Positions 51,360 to 62,562 of a DNA stretch of 64,000 nt are shown here, piece by piece. How positions within the stretch are numbered: position 1 is the first letter of the stretch; each line of letters opens with the position of its first letter. This stretch comes from Epiperipatus broadwayi. Lineage: Eukaryota; Onychophora; Udeonychophora; Euonychophora; Peripatidae. Made by a program: the position numbers and the translations under genes. The DNA is taken from positions 10,902,825-10,966,824 of the forward strand of contig JAQFVV010006221.1 of assembly GCA_028023455.1 (NCBI GenBank), written 5' to 3'. The notes below the pieces were generated by a model. The model saw only the letters and a program-made list of their open reading frames with translations. It had not been told where the DNA came from and made no database searches.

Positions 51360-52870
51360 TTTTGACAAGATGGTACTTGCCCTCAACTGGGTAAAAAAAA
51401 GTAATGATCATGTAGTTGCAGTGTCCCATAGACTGACTTCAAATTGCTAATGCTTTTACATTTTTATTCATTTGCATGGGGAAAGTCTTCTATACAGTTG
51501 GTAATTTTATTGTTACATCACATTCATTAATGCAAATAGTTTTATTAAATCTTTCTATAGCTTCATTAAATATTCTCTGTTAATGGTTGTTTGATGTGAA
51601 TATGAGTTTAGTATTTGAGAAATTTATAAGATGGCCAATGTCTAAAACATGAACGGCAAATGCTGAAGATGTTTAGTAGTTTTTTCATTTCATTAATATT
51701 CTCATCTTTTCTAGCATTTATACTTTGATTACTTCTTGCTATGTATGTGATTTGTCACTTACCACAAGGGATTTCATAGACTCCTTGAACATCCAGAGAG
51801 ATTACATCCTTAAGTTTGATCAGAATCCTATTAATCTTTTATTTAGTTGAGAATGTTGTTTTTGGATCATAGCAATTTAGTACCATTCCAAACATGTTTG
51901 TTTTTTATATAAGAAATGCAAACTCTAGTAAAAGCATTCACTTTTTATTCTTTGTGTGTGGGTTTTTTTTGGGGTGGGGCTTTAATTTGTTCATTATTCT
52001 ATTCATAGTGATGGTATTGATTGTTTTTCTTGATGCATATGAACATGGGAGTAAGAATGTCCTTGTAAAAAGTGATTTAACTACATAAAAGATTTGGGCT
52101 GGATAATGAAGAGATGATGTCTTTAAGTATTTATCAGTATGTGTAAATTTTCTATATTATTAAGGTAGTATCATTGTTAATTTTAGAAATAGGAATATCA
52201 AGATAAAGGAGTTTTCCATTCTTTTTCATTTTCATAGTTAATCTAATTTGGGGGTGTATGTTATTAATATGTAATAAGAAATCATTCAATTTTTCTTCTC
52301 CATGTGACTAAATAGCAAATGTGTCATTGATATACCTGAGCTAGATAAATAGTTTGCATAATACTCAGTTTAAATTCTGTACTTTAAATTCTTCCATGAA
52401 TAAATTGGTGAAAACATCGGAGATGGGTTATCCTATTGGGGTCCCAATTACTTGTTTATAGAATTGACCATTGTAAATAAAAAAGTTATTATGAAGACAA
52501 TGTGTATCTTATTTGATAATATGCCTCTGTAAATTTTCAATGTTTAGAAGCTATACCCAATGCCTCATCAATTGATGTTAGTAGATAATAAAAAACTTTA
52601 AACCTTACAAATGGTGCGATTTTTTAAATTATTAATAACAGACATTAAGTCAGGTTTTTTTATATATGATTTCATAGAGAGAATAATTGGCTGTATCTGA
52701 TTTCCTACATATTTTGTAATGCCTGAGTAGGCAATCTTATGACACTAACAATAAGTAGAATTTCTGTTTTATGCATCTATGGTAGTCCCTAATTGAAAAC
52801 ATATAGGGGATTTCCTCAAGGAATGATTTTATTTTTTATGTCATCATCAATTAAAAATTTACTAAAAATA
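51360..52870 (-). pseudogene. Penelope-like element with RT and GIY-YIG, decayed
   Basis: In minus-strand order: an RT palm block (NFFIYNGQFYKQVIGTPIG near 52440-52500) corresponding to the FxFxxxxYxQxxGTPMG box; a thumb-side block TNLFMEEFK near 52390; the catalytic box RYINDTFAI near 52325-52350, where the family has YVDD, here YIND with the first Asp lost; NGKLLYLDIPISKINNDTT near 52170-52225; and the endonuclease linker NRILIKLKDVISLDVQGVYE then IPCGK near 51757-51830. GVYEIPCG is the GIY block; the following YIA-R corresponds to YIG. Stops and frameshifts are frequent, so it is inactive. It is one half of a divergent pair with 52940-53345. Confidence 0.82.
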
Positions 52871-52939
52871 AAAATTAAAAGCCTCCAAAAACAAAAAGAA
52901 GCAAATGCTTTCCTTATATAAAAAGAATCACGGACAACT

Positions 52940-53345
52940 TCTCTACTGATTAATAGCATTCTGATCTAATCTAAGGATGTAATGCTTCTGGAAACTCAAG
53001 GGGTCTGTGAGATTCCATGTGGCATGTACTCAATCATATATATAGTAATGGTCAATTGATAAATAAATGCGAGAAAAGAATCTCATTAATGCAGTGATAA
53101 AATTCTCAACATTTTCAGCATTTGCTCTTCGCATTTTATATACTAGCCATAACGTAGAATTTTCACATACTAAAATCATAATCACATGTAACAACCATCA
53201 TTAGAGAATATTTAGGGAGGTTATAAAAATATTTAAAAAATCAAATTGCATTAACAAACATGATGAAACAATAAAATGACCAACTGTATGGAAGTGTTTT
53301 CCTATGCAAATAAATAAAAATTTTAAAATACTACCACATTTAAAT
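52940..53345 (+). pseudogene. Penelope-like endonuclease fragment
   Basis: Translation in shifting frames gives KDVMLLETQGVCEIPCGMYS then IIYI, later CINKHDETIK and a C-terminal helix region. GVCEIPCG is the GIY-type block of the Penelope endonuclease. It begins within the same linker as the 34-kb copies and runs away from the minus-strand copy at 51360-52870. Confidence 0.72.
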
Positions 53346-54187
53346 CAATATAATTATTTCCACCAAGTGATTATTATTAATTTTTCACACAGTTGAAGGC
53401 AAGTGCTATTTTATTGAAACATTTGTGTTTTATTTTTGTTTTATTTTGTTAAAAACTGTTGCTTCTGATAACATGATTTATAACTCCTCCCCTTGATGAT
53501 AAACTATGGCTTCTTCTGTTATAGATACCTATTTTAGCTAAAACCTTTAATAAAACATTCTCTTTCAATGTAATGCCTTCCTTTCCACACACCCTTCTGA
53601 TTAATAGAATACTGAACAACTCCAAAGATAGGATTGAACCTGAACTCACCCCTAGCACTGTTTACAAAATTAAATGACCCCAAACTGGATGTCAATCAAT
53701 CTATTGTGGGGAATTCCAAGCATCCTCATCTACATATCTTTCCCAGCATCAATATTTATACAAAAGATCTTCAGATAATCCAAAAGATAGCCCTATATTC
53801 ATTGAACACCAAAAGGCAACAGGACATCAATTTATCCCCTCCTATGCAATCATTCAATATATTGAAAGAAATGATTCAAAGAGAAAAATAAAGAAGGCTT
53901 GCTATAAAGTCAATAATGCAAATGCTATCAACTGTACTCTCTCCAAAAAAATGCTATAATTTAAATATTTAATGAATTTAAATAAATTTAAATTTCTTCA
54001 AATATATACAATTACATTCATTTCTCCATTATTATTTTATTTCATCTTGCTATGAATATGAGAATGCCCTAAGTTCTTGAAAATGCTAAGCCATATTTAA
54101 TTTACAAAAACAACAAGCTTCTCTATAGCTGCATATAAGCACACTTATTATATTTATTTAAAACACACATATATATGTATTATAAAA
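53346..54187. other. AT-rich DNA with a GC-richer patch
   Basis: At about 53449-53890 there are overlapping frames of 69 and 85 codons on opposite strands without recognisable motifs. A downstream part of a retroelement is possible. No exon context. Confidence 0.4.
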
Positions 54188-54395
54188 AAATCAAGTCATA
54201 TGTCACATGACCTAATTTAACAAGCTTGTAATACAAATGTTATATATAGAGCTTACAAATAAGCTTTTAACAAGCCAGTAGCAGAAAATGGTCTGGGTTG
54301 GGGATATTCTGCAAAGCTTGTTAAGAGTTTATTTGCGAGATAACATTTGTATTACAAGTTTGCTAAATTAGGTCATGTGAGATATGACTGGATTT
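54188..54395 (+). repeat. Foldback element, family 2, asymmetric
   Basis: The left arm (minus) is only tail: ATGTCACATGACCTAATTTA ... ACAAATGTTATA. The right arm (plus) holds a truncated core (AGCCAGTAGCAGAAAATGGTC then TGGGTTGGGGATATTCTG at 54273-54309) and the same tail, ending GGTCATGTGAGATATGACT. The CTGA block is missing because the head-to-head junction cuts it off. Confidence 0.8.
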
Positions 54396-54621
54396 CCTTG
54401 TTATTTTATTTTTTGCTATTAAGGCTTTGGTGATTTATAAAGTTATTAATAGATGGTGTATATGAACTTGGTTCAGTCTCATATGGCCATTTAAGTTAGA
54501 TAGCTAGATTGGAAGACATATGAATGTCTGAAAATTTCAGATTTTCTACTTAATAATTATCCATTAGATAATGTGCTGAGCTTGTCCTGGTATTTTTAAT
54601 CTAATGCTTGAATATCCTAGC

Positions 54622-54705
54622 ACCTCACTGAAGAAGCCAGTAGCAGAAACTGGTCTGGCGTTGGGATATTCTGCAAAGCTTGTTAAGAGATTATTTGTGA
54701 GCTCG
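54622..54705 (+). ncRNA. Hammerhead-like core of family 2
   Basis: Plus strand: CACCTCA, CTGAAGA, then A-GC-CAGTA-GC-A as a short stem II, GAAA, C-TG-G as minimal stem III, the triplet GTC, then TGGCGTTGGGATATTCTG. The core blocks are intact and resemble family 1 (A-GGC-CACAA-GCC-A-GAAA-CTAGTC). Stem I pairs only three positions before a mismatch. Its tail is cut off by the (CT)n(TA)n tract. Confidence 0.45.
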
Positions 54706-54706
54706 C

Positions 54707-55719
<1,013 letters not shown>

Positions 55720-55808
55720 AGGCAGGTTAAAGAATTAACTGAAAGTACTTCTGCCATTGAAAGACTATATATAATAGTTAATTATTATTGTATTTATTAT
55801 TTTTATTG

Positions 55809-55890
<82 letters not shown>
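55720..55890. repeat. Second copy of the 51125 repeat ending in (TA)n
   Basis: GAATTAACTGAAAGTACTTC and the TATTTATTATTTTTATTGTT stretch match 51125-51235; a TA tract of about 80 bp follows at 55810-55890. Confidence 0.6.
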
Positions 55891-55892
<2 letters not shown>

Positions 55893-56267
55893 TCCTATAA
55901 ACTCATTAAGCTAATTTGTGTTTTTGTGTAGCTTGTAAGCAAATATTTTTTAAAAATAAATGTTTTGTTTATCAATTTAAATTTCTGTTATGTAAATTTT
56001 AAAATATATATAAAGTAGTTTTAAATCAATTTTCATAATGTAATCATTTTATTCTAAATTATATTTTACAAATAATATTTAAATAGTCTTCGATTTATAT
56101 AAAAATGCACTTTAAACTTATAATAAAAATATATTTTAACTGAAAACTTTTAATTCACTTTAATATTATTTAAATAAATACAGTACATATATTGTGAGAT
56201 TTTTTTATATATATAATTTTCAGACAACATTGAAAGATTTGTTACTGTTAAATATAAAATAATAAAA
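55891..56267. other. AT-rich DNA, nothing supported
   Basis: No signals. Confidence 0.55.
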
Positions 56268-56281
56268 AATGTCCCCCTTTT

Positions 56282-56494
56282 TTCTCATATGTCATAGCAT
56301 CCGCCGAGTGGCAAATCCGCAAAAACCATCTGCAACCAACAGCTTGCTTGCAAGGTGGCTGTGCTTGACAAATGTCTCCTTTTTTTCTCTCATATGTCAT
56401 AGCATCAGCCAAAAGATGAACCCGCAACAACCATCTGCAACCAACTGCTTGCTTGCAAGGCAGTTGCGCTGACCTCTCGGCTAATAACGCTTAA
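56282..56494 (-). mobile_element. Two tRNA-derived SINEs in tandem
   Basis: Two copies of the SINE seen at 8570 lie head to tail on the minus strand (56282-56369 and 56383-56494). Three copies of the target duplication AAATGTC(C/T)CC separate and flank them, at 56268, 56370 and 56496. The outer copy (56383-56494) keeps GAGAGGTCAGCGCAACTGCC; the inner one has lost part of the A-box arm. Three duplications fit two successive insertions at the same site. Confidence 0.85.
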
Positions 56495-56569
56495 CAAATG
56501 TCCCCTTTGTTCATAACTAATAGATTTTTTTCATCATATAATAATAATAATTGAATAATTTTATTGCTC

Positions 56570-56690
56570 AAGAGTTCATAAGAAGTTGAAGCTCCAGAAC
56601 TTCCAAACCCGGGCATGATCAATGAATTTTAAGTTCCAGTGTACAAACTATACCACTGCACAAAATTACATGGCATCGAATCATATTTTG
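56570..56690 (-). mobile_element. Possible second SINE family
   Basis: Minus strand: GCAGTGGTATAGTTTGTACA (A-box-like), GGGTTTGGAAGTTCTGGAG (B-box-like), then TTCTTATGAACTCTTGAGCA. The last block recurs at 58450 (minus) as TTCTTATGAACTCCTGAGCA. I could not identify target duplications. Confidence 0.45.
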
Positions 56691-56713
56691 AAGAGAGAGA
56701 TAAGTAAATAGTT

Positions 56714-57015
56714 ATAAAAACAGGCATAACTCTTCATACAGTATTTGTTGCAAGCCAGAGTAATCAATGGATGCCAGAAGGGCTTGTGCATAAAATCTCC
56801 ATCTAGTGCCTACTCATCCAATATCTCCAGACTAGTTTTTGGCTTGTGGCCTTCATCAGTGAGGAGCCTTGGATCTGAGAGCACTGCATCTAGATCTTAG
56901 CAACTAATGTAACCCTCCTGCAGCCACCTTTTATCTCTACTTAACTACAAAGCTATGAATCTTAAATTGAAAACACAATATTTTCAATCCAAGCTCATTA
57001 GCTTATATAGTCATA
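56714..57015 (-). repeat. Family-1 element, single arm
   Basis: The tail, core and upstream part (CTAGATGCAGTGCTCTCAGA reading on the minus strand) are present as at 5668-6066, but without the inverted partner. It continues to AAGCTAATGAGCTTGG-like sequence shared with the 5.9-kb copy, so this is a longer unit than in the palindromes. Confidence 0.8.
56824..56866 (-). ncRNA. Hammerhead-like core, family 1, one core change
   Basis: Minus strand: CTCCTCA, CTGATGA, A-GGC-CACAA-GCC-A, AAAA (GAAA in the other copies), CTAGTC, TGGAGA. Stem I pairs fully (TCCTCA with TGGAGA allowing one mismatch). Loss of the conserved G should abolish cleavage. Confidence 0.5.
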
Positions 57016-57110
57016 TAATTCTGAACTTAGTTCAGTAACTATACATTTTAGTGTCTTTAGATCTTTAATAACCATAGCCACCACTATCCTATTTGGCAAG
57101 ATTGGTTTTA

Positions 57111-57257
57111 AGCCAATAAACATCACATGATCAACATTTCTTATGCTTGCTTATAACTGTTATTAAAACAGGCAAAACTCTCCATACGGTATTGCCACTC
57201 AGTTTAAGCCAGCATAAGCAAGCATAAGAAATGGTGATCATGTGATGTTTAAATAGT
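57111..57257. repeat. Foldback of family-1 tails
   Basis: ATAAACATCACATGATCAAC ... TTATGCTTGCTTAT on the left is mirrored by AGCAAGCATAAGAAATGGTG then ATCATGTGATGTTT on the right. Only the distal tails remain, joined head to head after a 5' truncation. Confidence 0.8.
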
Positions 57258-58439
57258 TATAATTATTAAATTAATTTATTAAACCCATAGTAAATAATTA
57301 TATAAATATATCAATAATGAAACTCATATTAGTTGTATTTCTAATTTTTATTATAATAATGTTACAAGGACTTTAATTAAAATTATTAATAATATTATAA
57401 TAATCTATTTATAGGTTGATCTAACTCTTGATTAGTTTATTTTCTATTTATTTAAATCTTTTTTAGTAGGTGAAAATGATTTAAAAGAATGTAAGACAGC
57501 CAAAACAGTAGTATAAAGAAAAAATTTTCTTTCAAATAATTTAGAATTACCTTGCTTGGAATCTTTCAATACATATAATATAACAGTAATATTGTATAGC
57601 TATTATGTAGAAAAATTTAAAAAGTAAAGTTATAGAATGTAAGGAAATGAGGAAAGGGCATGAAATTGAATTACCAAAATCATGAAATAAAAAAATATAA
57701 TAAAAGATTGAGTGTGTGCTTATAATGAAGATCTTGTTATACTATCAAAATAATTAAAGCACTTTTAGTAGCTACATAATTTTCCTATTCAAGGATGAAA
57801 TAAAAGCTAATCAACTGCATTAACTCAATAATACAGTCAATATAAAGAGTTGTGACCTTAATGTTGTTATAATAACCTTGAGTAATATTTCAGATTATAA
57901 AATGTTGTAATAATATGAAAACTGCAATATTTATATACATATGATATTTAAATATATATGTGCGTTTATGAGAAGTTATTCGTATATATGAAGGCAATAA
58001 AAGCATATAATACTACTAAGATAAGTATTTCATAAGTCCCTGAATTGTTTAGACAAGGTTGAGAATTTAAGTTAAGGCCTCTTTAACAAATAGGCTGAAA
58101 GGAGATGATTAAAATATAATAGTGTAATAGTAATGGAGATCAATATTTACTGTAGAATAACACAAAAAAGTAGCACTTCATTTAATATAGTGAAAAAATT
58201 TTCAAGAAACAAATTAAATAAAATTTTACGGTAAAATAAAGAATTTATTTTATTTTAATAATTAAGTTATATAAAAATAAAGTAGTTTTAGAATTAAATG
58301 TCCAACCATATAAGATATAATATAAAATTAAATCTAAAAAAATAATGTCATTTTAAGTTAAAATATTTTTTGTATGCATTCAATTTCTTTTTAAATTAAA
58401 TTACTCTTAATCTTTTAACTATAAAATAAATATGCGAAT
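57258..58439. other. AT-rich DNA, nothing supported
   Basis: No features recognised. Confidence 0.55.
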
Positions 58440-58555
58440 GGCTTCTTTGCTCAGGAGTTCATAAGAAAGAGCACCCGAATTGATCCTGGAACCTCCCAAT
58501 CCCAATTTGTAAGTCAGGGCAAGCATTTGTCTAAATATCTATGATGGTGGCATTT
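58440..58555 (-). mobile_element. Possible second SINE family, copy 2
   Basis: Minus strand: AATGCTTGCCCTGACTTACA, GGTTCCAGGATCAATTCGGG (B-box-like), then TTTCTTATGAACTCCTGAGCA. It shares its 3' block with 56570-56690 but has a different head. Confidence 0.42.
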
Positions 58556-58911
58556 TACTTGTGATAGACCATTTCCATCATCGAGAATTGTTAGATGTTT
58601 CTAAAAGCATCATTTTAAATTCAATATTCACAAATCTAAAGATCCCAGGTACAATTCTCATGTTAGTGCTATTACTAGTCAAGCCAGCAACATCTGTAGA
58701 AGAGGAAAATTATATTATTCAAAACTTTGTGAAATATACTAATCTGGTTGTGTTATATACTAAACTGGATATTACTAGTAGTAGTTGAATGTACTTGAAA
58801 ATTTTAAATAAAATTTGAATTTTTCCTTAAAAAAAAATCAACTTATTATTAAAAAATTTTTAAGGTGATGTTCTCTTGAAAAAACACATATTTAAATTCA
58901 TTTGAAAATAA
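58556..58911. other. AT-rich DNA with a 75-codon frame
   Basis: A plus-strand frame at 58561-58788 has no known domain. The stretch GATCCCAGGTACAATTCTCA inside it resembles a B box, so it may be repeat-derived. Confidence 0.35.
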
Positions 58912-58929
58912 ACATTCACACTTAATTTT

Positions 58930-59031
58930 TTTTTTTTCCATGTGTCAAAGCATCGGCCAGGAAACGAACCCACGAACCCGGGACAACTGCTTGTAAGGCA
59001 GCTGTGTTGACCACTCGGCCAACAACGCTTG
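58930..59031 (-). mobile_element. tRNA-derived SINE
   Basis: Minus strand: TTGTTGGCCGAGTGGTCAAC (A box), CTGCCTTACAAGCAG (anticodon arm, TAC), GGGTTCGTTTCCTGGCC (B box), GATGCTTTGACACATGG and an A-run. Target duplication ACATTCACACTTAATTTT at 58912-58929 and 59032-59049 is 18 bp and perfect, so this is the youngest SINE here. Confidence 0.9.
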
Positions 59032-59279
59032 ACATTCACACTTAATTTTGTTAGTACACTTATCTAAAAAAAATGTATTTATATATACTTCTATAATGTT
59101 TTTCAATTAAAATAGTAAATAAAATATATTTTAAAAAGCATTTTCATAAAAAATAAACTTTTACATATTTGTTTTTGTTTTTTTTTAATCAGCAGCATAA
59201 TGTATGTATACTTAAAAAAATATTTTATTTTCTAGTATTTTTATTATTGAATATAATTCATTATTAATAAATAAATGTT

Positions 59280-59700
59280 TAATTATATATTTTTGTCAAA
59301 CTGCATTAAAAAAAACAACAATTAAGTGCTATGAATCTGGTTTCACTGGCCTAAAGCGCATTCTATCATTATCTATATATACTGAGGAAAACCTGTTCTT
59401 AGCTAACCTTCAAGACGCTAAAATAAATAAATCAAGTCGCTGTCTCAAAACCAGAGATACCAAACTAGCCCCACTTCAACTCCTCACAGACACTTGGGCA
59501 ATCCTCCAACTCCCATCCTCTCAGCCTCTGTCATAGGACTCAATTATGAAGACAAGCATTTCGGATCGGCCTGGACTACACACCATTTCCCCTTTCCACT
59601 TCCCATTCCCTTTTCACATGTATCCTTCCCCTCTTACCATGTTGCTCCTGAAATTTCAATTTATTTTATAATCACTTCCTTGTAAACCTTTTTCTAACTG
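59280..59700 (+). other. GC-richer segment with an 80-codon open frame
   Basis: One frame is open from about 59280 to TAG at 59534-59536 without a start codon: CYESGFTGLKRILSLSIYTE then ENLFLANLQDAKINKSSRCL and ending LQLLTDTWAILQLPSSQPLS. It is coding-like. The downstream part is C-rich (CCATTTCCCCTTTCCAC). It could be the 3' end of an unrecognised retroelement or an exon; no splice acceptor is visible at its start. Confidence 0.4.
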
Positions 59701-60454
59701 TACCTATATTTTTTTTTAGTATGAATAGACATCACTGAGAGAAAAAAAAGAAAGTCAATTAAACATATTTGACAGAAAAAGTAGTGGCGGCTAAAAACTA
59801 TAAAAATTTAAAATTACAAATGTGATGAAAAAAGTATTTTTTAAAATATATATATATATAATTAGAAATTACGTGCAAGTGTTTACAGAGAACATATTTT
59901 TATTAATATTTATGAAAAATTAATAAAATTATGTTTTGTTAATAAAAATTAATAAAACTATCAGTGGAATACGAGCAGTAAATTTTAAAAACTGACCAAA
60001 AACAAACACATTAACTGCAAACAAGTTAATATATTTTTTGAAAACATGTACATTTCTTTCAGTTTCAGACCAATCAGATTTAGGCATTAAAAATCTGTAG
60101 GTATATAAAAAAAATTAAATAATACCAGAATTCAATTGCAGTTTAACTGTTATTTGAATTTAATTATCAATTTTTTGATGAAATGAGTTGTCAGATATTA
60201 ATCAAGAGAGAATTCAATATTTCAAAGTGTTAAATATATAACTTCTTGAAGAACTAACAGAAATGACTACAAAAAGAGAAATGAGCATTACATTGAATGT
60301 TTGAATCCAGATAACCTGGTATTGAAAACCATAAGTTATCAAGATCATTTTCAACTGCTTGACCAAGTTATGTATCACGTGTATATCTTTTAAAGTTGTG
60401 TTCTTTGTGTAACAAATGCAATTTATCCATTCTACTTTGAACACTTTTAGCAAA
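59701..60454. other. AT-rich DNA, nothing supported
   Basis: No features recognised. Confidence 0.5.
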
Positions 60455-60530
60455 TATACTTTTTATTGTACATATATTACACACAAACTGCCCTGCAGTT
60501 TTCTTCAGAACTATGATATAATAAAAAAAG
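60455..60530 (-). repeat. Single-arm foldback relative with CTGAAGA block
   Basis: Minus strand: AGTTCTGAAGAAAACTGCAGGGCAGTTTGTGTGTAA, given here in parts: AGTT, CTGAAGA, AACTGC/GCAGTT as a perfect six-pair stem II, and TGTGTGTAA where GAAACTGTAA is expected. The layout matches family 3, but the GAAA block is lost. Confidence 0.55.
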
Positions 60531-60853
60531 AATACATTACTATATAATTAATACCATAAAAAACATATTTAACTGAACAAGAATGTACACCCTCCACAAG
60601 GTGTTAAAAATGGATATAATCCCCTTCTTGTGTGAAAGTTATCAAAACTGTTAACCTAGGTGAGGAAATCAGATGTTGATGCCTCTAAACCATTACAGAT
60701 CCATTAAATATTTGGGCTAGAATAATAACTAGCTTCATAAATGATTAGTAACAGTTATTAATATATTTCCATAATGTGGTTTGTATCAATGTTATACTGC
60801 AGAAAATTTGAAACCTGTCAGTAAACTATAGTAATTTATTACACACATGCATG

Positions 60854-60854
60854 T

Positions 60855-60925
<71 letters not shown>
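60854..60925. repeat. (CA)n(TA)n microsatellite
   Basis: A short CA run followed by about 56 bp of TA. Confidence 0.95.
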
Positions 60926-60926
<1 letters not shown>

Positions 60927-61009
60927 AACTGGGTCCATTTAAAAGTTATTATTTAATTGGGTTTAAACACCCTTTTAACATAAATTTTAATTTATATTTT
61001 TAATATTAT

Positions 61010-61260
61010 GTGAATGGACCAGCCCTTGAGAGAATTCCATCGATAGCAGGGCCATCAATGATACCCACAGTCAGATTGAGCTATGCTTTGCATAGCTTGA
61101 TTATATTTCCAGACCATGGCCCACCCCAACTTTTAGATTCAAACCCCTGCCATCCAAAGCATTTTATTTGGTTTGAGAATCAACCTCAGGCACCAAACAA
61201 TCATAAGTTATATAATCAGCATGCTTTGGATGATAGACCCACAATCCCATGACTAGCTCA
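61010..61260. repeat. GC-richer unclassified segment, possibly SINE-like
   Basis: It starts close after a TA tract. On the minus strand GGGGTTTGAATCTAAAAG resembles a B box, and CATCCAAAGCATGCTGATT pairs with ATGCTTTGGATGG. The 80-codon plus-strand frame across it (MNGPALERIPSIAGPSMIPT) is proline-rich with no domain. No second copy occurs in the window. Confidence 0.35.
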
Positions 61261-62480
61261 CACACTATCTCAGGGTTCAGCATATTTACTTAACAGACAA
61301 AATAATTCTACACTAGTTTACTGGTGATGCAGTGACAAGAGAGAAAAAGAAAATAGACAAAATAACAATTAAAGAAAACATTAATATTTAATTATTTACA
61401 CACACATATTTAATATAAAATAATACAGTAAATTTTACATAAGAAAAATATAAATGACTTTAAGCTATAGTTATAATAGTCCATTAATTAAAGTTTATTT
61501 CATTTAAAATTAAGTGTGTACACAGCTATTTAAAAGTATACTTACCCATGTTTTTATTTTGTGTGTATTGTCCAATGGTTTTGTTTTCCATTTGGTTTTG
61601 CTTTTCAACTGGTTGGCCTTTGATTCTCCATCGATGTTTTCTGGGGCTTGTCTTCCATTCTTTGGATCAATAATTGGAGAGTGATTAGCATCGGCATTAA
61701 TTCACTATCTAGGAATTTATTTCAGACATTGGTTCAGGCAAGCACACTTGATTGCTGAGGGCTTGGGGCATGAAGCCCCGTTGGACACTTCTATGGCTCA
61801 TGCAGCCTCTCCATTAATGTTGACTGCAGCAGTAATGGTTGGAGTAAGCTACAGCATTTACAATTTCTGAATATTCTGCATTCTACATTCTTTAGAAAGA
61901 ACCTGAACTCTGGACTAATAATAAATTGATGACTGGAATAACTTGATCACAAATTGTAGACCAGACTGAATAACAATAGAGAGAGTGACTTTATATATTT
62001 TTTCTCTCCTATTGTTTTAATTTTTTATCATTATTTTTAATTTAAATCTTAACTGAAAATCTGTCTTTTAATTAATTTTATATTTCTTGTCATCTTAATC
62101 CTTGTTCAGATTCATCTAAATGATTTTGATAAGATGGTTTACAGTTTTTCAATTAATACAATTTAATCAGCAATCTTATTAATACATTTCTGAAAGTTTT
62201 GCACACATTTTATTTTTATAGACTAATTTTTAGTCTGATTTCACATTTTCTTATTTTATACATTATAAAAGTTTTCTTTATAAAGAGAAAGAGAGAAAAA
62301 AAGTTTAAATTTTCTCTAATTCTATTCTAGATCCCCCCCCTCTTGCTAAGAAGTTCTATTCTAAAAGAAAAAATATGATGCAGTACTTTTGTTTTTGCAA
62401 AATTTCATTTTTAAAAATCTTAAATTAACCATATTTTTTCTTACAAAATTATGAAACATGTAGCACTATTCACTAGTGGT

Positions 62481-62482
<2 letters not shown>
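61261..62482. other. AT-rich DNA, nothing supported
   Basis: A slightly GC-richer patch at about 61570-61850 has no open frame with motifs. Confidence 0.45.

Positions 62483-62559
<77 letters not shown>
62483..62559. repeat. (TA)n tract preceding repeat B
   Basis: About 77 bp of TA that abuts the TGTGCCC start of repeat B. Confidence 0.97.
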
Positions 62560-62562
<3 letters not shown>

